64,000 bases of DNA from Aldrovandia affinis (Eukaryota > Chordata > Actinopteri > Notacanthiformes > Halosauridae). A model generated the notes under the pieces. The model saw nothing but the letters and a program-made list of their open reading frames with translations. It ran no database searches and was not told the origin of the DNA. The position numbers and the translations under genes were made by a program. The stretch is taken from the NCBI GenBank assembly GCA_029706075.1, contig JAINUG010000213.1:62001-126000 (forward strand), given 5' to 3'. Shown in pieces: positions 1-12,600 of this stretch; the first letter of the stretch is position 1; each line of letters begins with the position of its first letter.

Positions 1-324
1 GCCATAAAATACAACAGGATTGTATGGTTATGAATGCATAATAAGCTAGTTATGATGTAGTAAAAACAATATTGGATGATGGTCATTGTTTTTGAGTGTT
101 TTGGACTGAGTTAAATCATGGGTCAAAATTGACCCAGCGAACACACGGGACAGAAACAACTTTCTAACATATCACAAGGGTTAACAGTGGTGAAAAATGA
201 ATGTCATTGTGAATCACAGGAACATAATGCAATGAGGTTAATTCGAGTTCGCGGTGGATGGACAACATTTCCTCGGCAGTGCCCTACGCTGTAGCACCTA
301 TAACTGTTCCAGAGTGCCCGAGAT

Positions 325-492
325 GTGGTTCTCTGTGGCTCAGTTGGTAGAGCACAGTGTTGGCAATGCTTAGGTTGTGGGTTCAATCCCCACTGGGGCC
401 ACATATACTGAAAATGTATGCATTCACTACTGTAAGTCCCTTTGGATAAAAGCGTCTGCTAAATGGCATATATTATTATTATTATATTATTA
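325..492 (+). mobile_element. SINE family A, tRNA-derived head with UnaL2-type tail
   Basis: The head resembles a tRNA gene (A-box-like GGCTCAGTTGGTAGAGC, B-box-like GGGTTCAATCCCC). It is followed by a short body (ATACTGAAAATGTATGCATTC) and the 3' tail CTTTGGATAAAAGCGTCTGC, ending in a TATTATT simple repeat. The same unit recurs at 5229, 7312 (reverse) and 13850, with a 5'-truncated copy near 3893. Confidence 0.85.
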
Positions 493-752
493 AGATGTTT
501 GAATCCTCACGCGATGAAGCGCTCAGCCGCCATTACTCAGGCAGACGGCAGCGCAGAAGAGGCTGCTTTAGTCATGTGTTCTGTGCACGGCTGAAGCGTC
601 CTGCGAGCACAAGCTTCGTCGTTCGTCAACGTCGGTCTGGGTCACGTCATTGTGAGCAGGTGTCTATGCCAAAACCCACCCAGAAACCCACCTTTTCAGA
701 CAAAAAAATAAAATAATCACCTTAATATTAGTAAATAAATAAATAAAATAAA

Positions 753-935
753 ATTTTCCTTTCCCAGTGTTACAGGTATGGTACGCAGATGCCTGCAATA
801 ATCTCTATCGCTGTATTACTGCACTGATCTCTTGCACGAACTATGATTGTTCCTACCATGTATTTATGCACAAGTCGCTCTGGATAAGAGCGTCTGCTAA
901 ATGCTTAAAATGTAAATGTAAAATGTGATTGCGAT
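753..935 (+). mobile_element. Short interspersed repeat family B with UnaL2-type tail
   Basis: The body contains CCAGTGTTACAGGTATGGTA and GATCTCTTGCACGAACTATG and ends in CGCTCTGGATAAGAGCGTCT followed by a TAAATG simple repeat. Reverse copies of the same body lie near 2238-2405, 3838-4110 and 21505-21640. Confidence 0.7.
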
Positions 936-1296
936 TGGCTTACTCCGATGTGGCTACGCGATGCGATTGGCTTACTGCTGCGAGGGGTAAGGCAAGCTTA
1001 AGGCAGCCAGGGGGGATGCAGAGATGTCCTTCTTGAGTGCTGTACTGCCTGTGGCTCTTTTGTCATGGAAAGTATTTCCATTTCTACTACTGCTCGGATG
1101 CTTGGCCCGTGGCATAGCCAGCAGTGTATACAATGTGTTTGGATTATTTGTGTTACGGGGGCACAGCATGTCTGCTTTGTTTGAGCGGGGTCTGCCTAGA
1201 GCAGGGTATGAGCACAATCGTTGCGTCGTTGATTAATTTGTCGTTTGTGTATTGAAAATGGTGAACACTCTTTCTTTTTCAACCGAGTAAACATTT

Positions 1297-1917
1297 GTGG
1301 AGCTCCGTTTGCGGCTATGTAGGGGCAGGCGTAGGGGGCGCTGCTCGTCTCGAGATAACAGCTGTCTTGAGAAAGAACACTGGAGGTGGCGGGGGTGCAG
1401 GCCTCAGCACAAACCAGTCAAGATGAGCCGCATTTTGTCTGCAGGGGAGAGAAATGCTTCTCGGGCCTCGGGCCTGGTATGTCTGTGGAGATGCAGTGGT
1501 CCCATTGTGAGCCCGGGGAATGCGGAGCCCATTGTGGCATTCAGGCCCGATTATCCAATGAGGAGAAGAGCCTGGGAGAATGTGGCCTGGCCGTGATCTT
1601 GACCCCCGTGCCGCCGAGCCGATACCGGGCGCTCGTCTGTGCCCCTCCTGTCCTGTGTGTCAGGGAGGTTCCCCTCTCTCTACCCCGCTCCAGCCACCGA
1701 CAGGGTCAGGCTGTCCGGCTCCAAGGTCCGCATGCTAAGGGCAGAGGAGCGGGCTGTGTTTTATCGGCTGCCGAAAAGTGTGGGGCGTACCCTTCAGGGG
1801 GGGGAGGGGAGGGGAGGGGAGCAGAGCAGAGCACAGCGAAGGGAGAGATCAGGAGGGTCTCTTTTCAGGGTCTCCGCAGCCATCGGCCAGGTGAAAGCCC
1901 CCCAGCTCTGTTCTTCA
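1297..1917 (+). other. slc29a1: Possible non-coding first exon / promoter area of slc29a1
   Basis: A GC-rich stretch with a G-run cluster around 1798-1822 ends in a good donor (TCA then GTAAGT at 1918). The first coding exon of slc29a1 begins after an acceptor at 3648 and carries only 51 nt of 5'UTR, so an upstream non-coding exon must exist. This stretch is the best candidate seen, but nothing proves transcription. Open reading frames across it show no recognisable protein. Confidence 0.25.
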
Positions 1918-2237
1918 GTAAGTAGAGGTCTGTTTCCTCAGCTGCTGGCTGATAAGAGCTTTTGATCTGTTTTTAATGCATGCGAGCTTGGGGGAATCGC
2001 GCTGATGCATTTGAAATGGGTAATTGTCGCACAACATTTTTACTTTGTGTCTTTCTTGAAATAATTTGTGCGCTTGATGTGGTTTCTATTTTTGTATTGT
2101 ATTTGAAATTGGATTTATTTATTACTGGCTTGACTTGCGTGCCTTTGTCTGAAAGTGGAGTCTTTTAATTCTGTCTGATTCCTGTCACAGTTTTACGAAT
2201 GCCTTTTTGTGTACCATTGGACACAACTTGCTTACAT

Positions 2238-2405
2238 GTACATTTTGGCATTTAGCAGACGCTCTTATCTAGATTGACTTACAAGATGTGCATTAATACG
2301 TGGTAAGATCAATCATAGTCCGCGCAAGAGATCAGTGTCGTGATACAGTAATAGACACAATTGTTGGCAGCTGCATACTGTACCTGTAACACAGGGAAGG
2401 AAAAG
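2238..2405 (-). mobile_element. SINE-like family B copy (reverse)
   Basis: Reverse of the 753-935 unit: it begins with the tail (CATTTAGCAGACGCTCTTATC) and ends near the AACACAGGGAAGG end. Several substitutions mark it as old. Confidence 0.6.
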
Positions 2406-2689
2406 TTATTAGATTTTAAAAAAATAATTTTTTTGGACAGTCATCAACATGGATACATATTACAAGTCCTATCCTAATGTACATACAGGGGGTATGAAAA
2501 ATTATGTAAAAAACACATGAAAAATGACTCATATTTTGAAGTAACTGAATTGCAATTAAAAAGGAGTCCACATGTTACATAATAATGTCTACTAATTATC
2601 AATATGTGCCTGCCAGATAAGATGTTTTAAAATCAACACTTTAATATGTGAGTCTCTAAAGCAACATGAGAGATCTAACAGATTAGTGA

Positions 2690-3150
2690 AATGGTCCCAA
2701 ATTTGGTGCCCAAATTGCAGGTGCGTCAGCCACAGAAAGGTCAAAATGATTTGACGTTTGAAGGGAAGCGGTGTTGAAAGTGCTTCAGGAAAGAGGACCA
2801 GTGCTTGCAGGTCTAAGCTCACCGACCGGGACAGACGGACACTTAACAGGATAGTTGCTAAAGACCGCAAATCAACTGTCTCAAAAATGACCACCGAACT
2901 GAATCTGTACCGCCCTGACCCAGTCTCAACAAAAGCTGATGTTTATGGTTGGGCTGCGATTCGGAAAGCGCTTGTAACCAAGGCCAATGCACAACAATGC
3001 ATAACCTGGAGCAATGGGCACAAAACCTGGACTTCTGAGCAGTGGAATAAAGTAATATGGTCTGATGAAGCGTCTTTTACTCCTTTTGCTACATCTGGGC
3101 GGGTTTATGTCTGGAGGAAGCCAAAGGAAGCTTTCAACCCACATCTCTGA
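2690..3150 (+). pseudogene. Tc1/mariner transposase fragment
   Basis: An open frame from 2758 to 3150 (130 codons) reads as part of a Tc1-type transposase. It has a helix-turn-helix-like stretch with LTDRDRRTLNRIVAKD, then YGWAAIRKALVTKANA, then the first catalytic aspartate in VIWSDEASFTPF, then GRVYVWRKPKEAFNP. It stops there, so the second and third catalytic acidic residues are missing. Part of the DNA-binding region before YGWAAIRKA also looks shortened relative to the family. It is a dead fragment. Confidence 0.85.
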
Positions 3151-3648
3151 ACCCCCTCGTATGCATGTAAAGGATCTAATGGAATGAACATAAATATGAT
3201 ATCAGTCTCTTTGGTGTGTATCGATCAGCCTTCTTTTTTTTTTCTCATTAGCGGTTAGTTTAATTTATAGACGACTACATCTCACTGAAAGCGGTGGTTT
3301 CTCGTACCAGTTCGCCTATCTTCTGCATATTTTGCATAGCTGTCGTTTCGTGTTATTTTAAGGATTTGGCTCCCAAGTAAAAGGAATTCACTGTCAAGGT
3401 CGCATTAATTTCCTGCAGTTGTAGATTTGCCCTCCGTACCACCGAAGGCACTCACGCACAGAGAGAAGGAATTCCACGCCCCGTCGGTGGTGTGAACGTT
3501 GACGTGAAGACATTTGAAATTCCTCAACATTTGTGATTTAAGAGGGATTGGGGATGTAGGAAAACATTTTTGATGTTGAGCGTTGCCAATAATGACATAA
3601 AATAATCAAAAACTAACATGATATATGGCAATTATCTCTCCCTTACAG

Positions 3649-6600
3649 GACGGATACGCAGGGTTGGAAACAAGACGCTACTGCTGGCAGTGAAACAAAA
3701 TGACGGCCATCAGCGCTCCCCCTCGTGACAGGTGAGTCCTTCCCTCTGTCTGAGTGAGTCCTTCCCTCTGTCTGAGAGTCCTTCCCTCTGTCTGAGTGAG
3801 TCCTTCCCTCTGTCTGTTTCACTGGAGGGAGAGCATTTTTACATTGACATTTTAAGCATTTAGCAGACGCTCTTATCCAGAGCGACTTACACTGGGACCA
3901 CATATACTGAAAATGTATGCATTCACTACTATAAGTCGCTTTGGATAAAAGCGTCTGCTAAATGGCATATATTATATTATATTATATTAAGATGTGCATA
4001 AATACATGGTAGGAACAATCATAGTTCGCGCAAGAGATCAGTGCAGTAATACAGCGATAGACATCATTGCTGGCAGCTGCGTACCATACCTGTAACACTG
4101 GGAAGGAAAGGGTTAGTCATTATTTTTTTTTTTTTTTTTTTCATTAAATGGAGTAAGTAGGGGTATATAGTGTTGAGCAAGTAGGCAGTGGTGATGACAA
4201 TTCTCTAGATGCACAGAGTTCAGCGGTAGTGGAGTCTGAATAGGTGGGTTTTGAGAGAGGCTCAATTCTTCGCTCCGTGCCACTGGATGTGTTTGTGGTT
4301 GTTTTTCAGTGTCCTGAGTTCCATGTTTGTTCCCCTTTCTCAGGTACAATGCAGTCTGGATAATATTCTTCATTATGGGCCTTGGAACCCTCCTACCTTG
4401 GAACTTCTTCATAACCGCAACCACGGTAACGTTGCACGTTTGGATTGCTCGCATCGCTAAATCGCCAGGGAGACGATGTCGTGTTCTGGCTTAGGAGAAC
4501 CGCCCCTGTTTGAAATGGTTGGGCTGAGTTTAGCCGTCTTGGGTTCATGCAGCGTGTTCCATTGGAATCATAAATGCTGGACTACATTTAGCTGACGGGT
4601 GGCTCAGTCTACAAGGGCACGGGTTTCTTGAGTGGAAGTGGACTGTGTTGTGTGACAAGACACCTGCTGTTTTAAGTGTAGTCACATGCACCATTTTATG
4701 TGGTGGTGTGCATTGCTTTGCTCGGTGATGTGAAAGATATAATTTTCCCTTTCTAAAAAAAAAAAAAATGTTTTAAAATGGTTATCTCAATCTATAGTCT
4801 TGTTGGGCCACAGTGTCTGCTGGATTTTGCTCTGTTTCAGCACTTAAGTGCTTAATTTAATTTGTCGATTTGCCAAAGAGCCCACACACCTTGTTTCCGA
4901 GGCGTAAATTGGTTGCCGGTTGAGAGGAATCCCCGAAAACCTGCAGACACCGTGGACCTCCAGGATTGGAGTTTTTAAAGATCGCTGCTTCATAAAGCTT
5001 TCCCCTCCCCGTCTCTGCAGTACTTCACCAGCAGGTTGAGCGTCAATCAGACGGGGAACGGCACAAAGGGGCCGGGGGACAGCCGCAGTGTGCTGGAGGC
5101 CAAGTTCAGCAGCACCATGACGCTGTGCGCCATGTTGCCCCTGCTCATCTTCACCTGCCTCAACTCCTTCATCCATCAGAAGTAAGCCCGCGCGATCAGC
5201 CCTTTCCCCCCCTCCGGAGCCTGTTCTCGTGGTTCTCTGGCTCAGTTGGTAGAGCACAGCGTTGGCAACGCTTAGGTTGTGGGTTCAATCCCCACTGGGG
5301 CCACATATACTGAAAATGTATGCATTCACTACTGTAAGTCGCTTTGGATAAAAAGCGTCTGCTAAATGGCGTATATATTAAGAGATGCACTGGAGCACGA
5401 TGTAGGAGTGGCCCACTGCTCCCAAACCTCTTCCCGCACGTCTCAGGGCCTCCTGTGGTCTGAAAGGCAGTGCTCTCGCAAAACAAATATTTCAAAGCAT
5501 AGCTTGCCCGCTTTTGTCTGTGAGGGTGCACCACTTTTACTGGAGGCCATGTTTGAAAGTGGGCATTGGTTTCACCCCCTGTTTCTCAGGAATGTTAACC
5601 CCCCATCTGTCCTCCAGGATTCCGCAGAAGCTAAGGATTGTGGGAAGCCTGTCTGTGATATTTGGGGTGTTCCTGATCACAGCCACGCTGGTGAAGGTGG
5701 CCATGGCCCCCCTGCCCTTCTTCTCCATCACCATGATTAAGATCATCTGCATTAACTGTAAGTCCCACCCCACCCAAAATCATCTGCATCAGATGTGAGT
5801 GCCACGCCCGCCAGGCCCTCCTCGGTCAGGCCGGGCCGGGCCTCTGGCCCCGCTCCCCTTGGGGCCCCTCCCCTGCAGTGTTTGGAGGCACGCAGCTGTT
5901 TTATCCCTGAGAAAGACTCCCCTCTGGCTTTTTTATGCTTTGTTTGCTATTTCTGGGGGATGTAAGGTCACGTTTACTTAACAAAACAAAGGCTTTGATG
6001 TTGATATTGGAACTCTTCAGCACAGTGTAGCGTTTAGCACAAAGTGGCCCTTAAGGGGCCTGCTCCATGTTCTCAGGCCCTCAGTAGAAGCATTATGTTG
6101 AAGTGTTTGGCCCCCCTTTGTTGTCTGTCCATGTGACCCTCTCCCTCACTCTTCCTCTTCCTACTCTCCCTCTTCTCCTTCTCTCTCTCTCTCTCTCCCT
6201 CTCTTCCTCTCCCTTTCTCTCTCCTCTTCCTCCTGTTCTCTCTCCCTCTCCCTCCTTCTCCCTCTCCTCCTCTCCCTCTCTCTCCTCTTCCTCCTGTTCT
6301 CTCTCCCTCCTTCTCCCTCTCCTCCTCTCCCTCTCTCTCCCTCTTCCTCCTGCTCTCTCCTACTCTCCCTCTTCTCCCTCTCCTCTTCTCCCTCCCTCTC
6401 TCTCTCCTCTTCCTCCTGCTCTCTCTTCCTCCTACTCTCCCTCTCTCCCTCTCTCCCTCTCTCACTCTCTCTCCCCAGCATTTGGTGCTGTGCTGCAGGG
6501 CAGTCTGTTTGGGCTGGCGGGGCTGCTCCCAGCCTCCTACACCACCCCCATCATGAGCGGCCAAGGCCTGGCCGGGACCTTTGCTGCCGTGTCCATGATC

Positions 6601-9600
6601 ATCGCAAGTACGCATCGCCCTGCCGCTGAGATTCCGGGGGGGGTGAGGAGGGGGGGCTTATCTGATACACACACACACACACACACACATACACATTTAG
6701 TAATTTAGCAGATGCTCTGAGGGACTTACAAAACTGTGTTCAAAAAGGTGAGGAAAAGAGCAGAACCGATAGGTTATCAGCGTCACCACCTATAGGAGGG
6801 GAGGAGTCATTGCATTAACCTACAACATAACGTTAAGTACCATAGCAGGCACAAGTGGGAGTTTTGGTATATAGTCCTATAAGTAGCATAGTGGATTTGA
6901 GGGTTACACAGTGTTAAATGTAGCCATGAGTATGTTCCGGGTTATTCAACATCGAGTAAATGCTCCCTTCAGGGAAGAGTCCATTCGCTGAGCCTGGATT
7001 GAACAGGTGGGTTTATCAGCCTGTGGTGGAAGATGGGCAGCTGTCCTGACTGTAGTGGGGAGCCCATTCCACCACTGGGGGGCAGTAGAGTAGAGAGACG
7101 CACATGGACCAATAGAAATGGAGTGTAGAACCCCACAGTGCCTTAAACAGTTCCCCCCCTTCCCCACTTTTTCCCCAGCTGGCTCAGCGCTAACTGACAG
7201 CGCCTTCGGCTACTTCATTACCGCCTGCGTGGTCATCCTGCTGGCCATAGCGTCTTACCTCGCCCTGCCCAGACTGGTAAGAGCACACAGCCCTGGCCCC
7301 GGCCCCCCCTTTTTAATATAATATAATATACGCCATTTAGCAGACGCTTTTATCCAAAGCGACTTACAGTAGTGAATGCATACATTTTCAGTATATGTGG
7401 CCCCAGTGGGGATTGAACCCACAACCTAAGCGCTGCCAATGCTGTGCTCTACCAACTGAGCCACAGAGAACCACCAAACCCACAGAGAACCCCAAACCCA
7501 CCGCGTTCACCGCATTAACCCCCCGAAAGGGCTCGCCTCCTTACTGTCAATCGCCAGAGGAATGCGTAGAATGCCGTGGGTGGCGTAGCGTGGTACGCGG
7601 GCACGCGATTGGGGTCGTGTATGTGTCTTTCGTTCTAGTTGCACTTTCTTATAAAGTGTTCTGTTGAATTTTGTAAACGAAATGCCTGAAATTGTGATTG
7701 TTATACCTGCAAGTACAGGAATTGCCACTGTTTGATATTCCAGGGCAACTGTGATGTTTATACGGTGTGCAGATAAGCTAGATCAACATGCTGTCCCTTT
7801 CTGCTTTCAAAACTTTAAAACCACCAGAAAAATAAGTGTAGGATGATAAGGACCAACTAGGGTTTTTTTTTTTTTGGAACAGGACAAAACGACAAAATTA
7901 GAATGAGACTAATTGTGAGATTACTGTATATAAAACAAAAAGGAATATTGCCACAATATGCATGCTAGTTATGCTAATTAAATGTCCATTGTTCTGTTCC
8001 GACCAGTGAAGTCAGACAGCTGGTCTGGATCTCGAGATCATTAAAAACATTCCCTGTGTGGCCTCCCGGGTGGCGTAACGGTAAGGGCTTCCGAGCGGAA
8101 TGCAAGTTGCCCACTGCGGCCGGGGTTTGATTCCCGGCTGCACCAGTCCGGCTCTGGCCGGAATCACGGTCGGCAATTAGCGAGTTCCCTCTCGGAGGAG
8201 GCGGTTCGTCGTTCCTGCCACTACCGGCATCAAAAATGGGCTAGCAGCCGGCTTAGTAGGAATAATAGAGAGTATAATTGGCTACCAAATTGGGAGAAAA
8301 ATGCGGGAAAAATGTATAATTTAGAAGAAAAACCACTCCCTGTGCTTTGGGACCCGACGCGTCTCTTCTGCTCTCCTTCCTGCAGGAGTTTTTCAAGTAC
8401 TACTCCGAGTGCCACAGCCCCAAGCCTTCCACTGATGAGGAGAACAAGATGGACCTGCTGGTGAAAGGTAAAGCGCACGTGTCCGCTGTGAGATCCCTGC
8501 CATACCGGAGATCCCTGTTACCGTGGTACCCTTTGCACCAATGGATATGAAGCTTCAGTTCTGGGAGAACTATCCAGTCTGATGGGGTTTTCCACCACGT
8601 TAAGATATGGGGTTTTCTTTTTGTGGGGGGTGTTGTTTTTTATAACGTACCATGTTTTGACCCATCTATCCAACTTCCTTTCCTCGTTTATTTCTTGGCA
8701 CTGTGCTCAAAAGGTGTGTAGTCCTTAGGTTGAATACGATCATATTAATGCTAAGGTAAGAATACCTGGCGAATTCAAGCACAGGTGCATTATGCTTGAA
8801 TAGTACCTCAGTAGAAATGAACAGGACTGCTGCACACTGTGTTTATTGAAAGGTTCACTTATTCACTTCCACATTGAATTGAGTGATGCGCATGCGTGAG
8901 CGTGTGCGAATTGAATTGAATCGTGAGAGACAAATGTATTTCGGCTTTTATTTACTGTATCGGATTTTCAGTGGGTCAAAAGTTGACATACACTGTGTTA
9001 GTATTTGTATAATCGTATTGCTATTTGCTAAAGGAAACCTGTGACCTGCGAAAGAAAATGGGGCCAAAGAAAGCCGTGAATCCTCCAGCTGAGGATGATA
9101 TGGAAGAGATCCGCAAATCTCTTAACTTCATGTCGGAGGAGCTGAGCAAAGTGGCTAGGCAACAAACTGCGCTGCTGGAGCTCATGAATGAAGTAAAACA
9201 ACTGGAAAAACTTGATGAAAGAAAAGGATAAGAAAATCGATAGCCTCGAGCGGAGAATTGATGACCTGGAACAGTACTCTAGAATGGAGGACTTAATCAT
9301 AAGAGGGCTGGACACAAAACACAGAACCTACGCGATAACTGCAGCCGGGGGCAGAGAGGGTGAGGACGCCCCGACAGCTGAACAACAATCACTGGAATGG
9401 CAAGTCATAAACTTCCCTGTTTGTGCAAAGGCTTGACGACTTCATAGATAAACACGATCTACTGAGTAACCACCAGTATGGTTTTAGAACTAGAAGGTCC
9501 ACCTCGATGGCAGTGATAGAACTGGTAGAAGAGATTTCAGCTGCAATTGACAATAGAGAATATACTGTGGGGGTGTTTATTGATTTGAAGAAAGCATTTG

Positions 9601-12600
9601 ATACCATTGACCATGGATTACTTCTGAAGAAAATGGAGAGATATGGTGTCAGGGGAATTGCTCACACAGGTCTTAAAAGTTACCTGGATGACACACATCA
9701 GTATGTACACATGAATAATGCTGTCTCAGACCTGTTAAAGGTTACGTATGGAGTTCCACAAGGCTCTGTGCTAGGCCCAAAACTGTTTATTCTGCATATA
9801 AACGATGTCTGTGATGTGTCCAAATTGATCAAATGTGTGTTGTTTGCAGATGACACAAGTCTATATTGCTCCGGTAAAGATTTGGAACAGCTTCTGAATG
9901 CAATGGAAAAGGAACTGAAAATCCTAAAGAAGTGGTTTGACATGAATAAGTTGTCATTGAACTTAAGCAAAACAAAGTTTATAATATTTGGAAATCGTAA
10001 AATTAATAATCACGTTAAAATAATGATCGATGTTGAAATTGAACGTGTGTATAAAAATAAATGTCATGCCGGAGGAGCTGAGCAAAGTGGCTAGGCAACA
10101 AACTACGCTGCTGGAGCCCATGAATGAAGTAAAACAACTGGAAAAACTCGATGAAAGAAAAGGATAAGAAAATCGACAGCCTCGAGCGGAGAATTGATGA
10201 CCTGGAACAGTACTCGAGAATGGAGGACTTAATCACAAAACACCGAACCTACGCGATAACTGCAGCCGGGGGCAGAGAGGGTGAGGACGCCCCGACAGCT
10301 GAACAACAATCACTGGAATGGCAAGTCATAAACTTCCTTGAAAGTAAAAACATTAATATTCAAAGAAACACTATTGCGGCCTGCCACACCCTTCCTCGGA
10401 GGGATAGCAAAACAAAGCCTGCCATCATAGTTCGTTTTGTGAATCGTATGAAAAACACAAGAGGCAGGGAAAAAAGCTAAAGGGGACAGTGGTGTATCTT
10501 AATGAACGTCTCACAAAAAAGAATCCTGACATTGCCAGACATGCACGCAACCTAAAAAAACGGAACAAAATACAAGTGTCACACGCCACGCGACACACCC
10601 TGGACGGGAACAGAGCAGTCCAGACACGGAGTGGAGTTTTTCGGTCTACGGACCGGACTTTTATTTATTTTATTTTCGGCGCGTTCTCTGTTCCCCCACT
10701 GGGCCGAGAACGAGCACCGGGAGCGTAAAATAATAAACACAACTAAACACGTTACCCTAATTGCCGCGAAGCTTTCGGGTAACTAAATGAAAAGACCAAA
10801 ACTAAATCACACAATATCGAACCGGCTCTTTCTTAGTCCGTTCGATATTTTCTTCACTTTGGTTCGCTTTTCTTGTGTTGTCCTTTCCTCGCTCCTCGGT
10901 CTCAAACGCCTCTCTGGTTCCAGCCACCTACTGAAAGGAACAGAGCAGTCTTAAAGCACACAGATGTAATTATTATCGACAGGACCGGTGTGTGCGCTTA
11001 CTGCTCTGCCAGTAGGCGTGGCCGCTAATCGTCCTGATTAGCTGCTGAGACCGACGCCTTCCACAACAAGCAACGTGGACGAGGAACTGCAAAGTGATGA
11101 TACGGCTAAACGTAGAAGCCACAGTAATCACGGTAAGAGATATCAAAGACTTAGACCAGTTCAGATAAGGAACAACTACTTTACAGACAAATGAAAGAAC
11201 TTGAGGAGGACTATCAGTTCCTGTACAGTGACATTGATGTGGAGGAGTCTATAGACAAGGTGCAAATTGTATGTGGAGATTTTAACATTGATTTACTAAA
11301 CCCACATGGAAAAACAAAAGACAACAGATTTTATCAATACAATGTATAGCAATAGTCTATTTCCTGTTATCATAAAACCAAGCAGAATAACAATAGACAC
11401 TGCCACACTGATAGACAATATATTCACAAATATAATAGAAAGCAAAGTAACAGCTGGGCTACTTATTAATGATATAAGTGATCACCTAACTGTTTTTGCA
11501 ATTTTTCAACATCTTTTTAAGACCAAGAATGCAAGTAGGACTAACACCAGTAGGTTGACTCGACACAGAACACCAGATGCCATCGCTGCCCTCGAGGCGG
11601 ACCTATGGAAACAGACCCGGAACGAGGTCTATGCTACTGATGATCCCAATCAGTCCTATGAGGCCTTTCTGGCCACGGTATCCGAGCAAAATGAAAAACA
11701 CTGTCCCGTAAGAAAGTTGATAAGGAAGCACGAATATAGTCAAGACAAGCCATGGATTACCAAAGGAATAGAAAATGCATATTAGATATTCCTAAAACAT
11801 AGAACAAAAGAAGCAGAAAACAGATATAAGACATATAAAAATGAATTGCAACTGCAATTGACAATAGAAAATATACTGTGGGGGTGTTTATTGATTGAAA
11901 GAAAGCATTTGATACCATTGACCATGGATTACTTCTGAAGAAAATGGAGAGATATGGTGTCAGGGGAATTGCTCACACATGGCTTAAAAGTTACCTGGAT
12001 GACAGACATCAGTATGTACACATGAATAATGCTGACTCAGATCTGTTAAAGGTTACATATGGAGTTCCACAAGGCTCTGTGCTAGGCCCAAAACTGTTTA
12101 TTCTGTATATAAATGATGTCTGTGATGTGTCCAAATTGATAAAATGTGTGTTGTTTGCAGATGACACGAGTCTATATTGCTCCGGTAAAGATTTGGAACA
12201 GCTTCTGAATGCAATGGAAAAGGAACAGAAAATCCTAAAGAAGTGGTTTGACATGAATAAGTTATCATTGAACTTAAGCAAAACAAAGTTTATAATATTT
12301 GGAAATCTTAAAATTAATAATCACGTTAAAATAATGATCGATGTTGAAATTGAACGTGTGTATGAAAATAAATTATTGGGCGTGATAATCGACAATAAAC
12401 TTCACACATAAATAATGTAAAAACTATATCCAAAACCATTGCAATATTATATAAAACGAAATATATTTTAAATCAGAACTCACTGTATATATTGTACTGT
12501 TTGCTCATAGTTCCATACATCACTTACTGTGTGGAGGTATGGGAAAACGCATACAAAACAAACATTAACCCAATTTTCATATTACAGAAGAAAGCCGTAA

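Noticed and set aside
325..400. tRNA gene on the plus strand (and similar at 5229, 13850, 42721)
   Set aside because: Heads have A and B boxes but imperfect stems and are attached to SINE bodies and tails in every case; they are SINE promoters, not tRNA genes.
1386..1925. 179-aa plus-strand ORF upstream of slc29a1
   Set aside because: No domain, atypical composition, overlaps another ORF of similar length; GC-rich region more likely promoter or non-coding exon.
6073..6708. ORFs of 180-200 aa across the CT-rich tract
   Set aside because: Low-complexity Arg/Glu or Ser/Leu/Pro repeats from a pyrimidine tract that ends at a splice acceptor.
12009..12286. Minus-strand ORFs of 60-90 aa inside the LINE
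   Set aside because: Antisense shadows of the reverse transcriptase frame.
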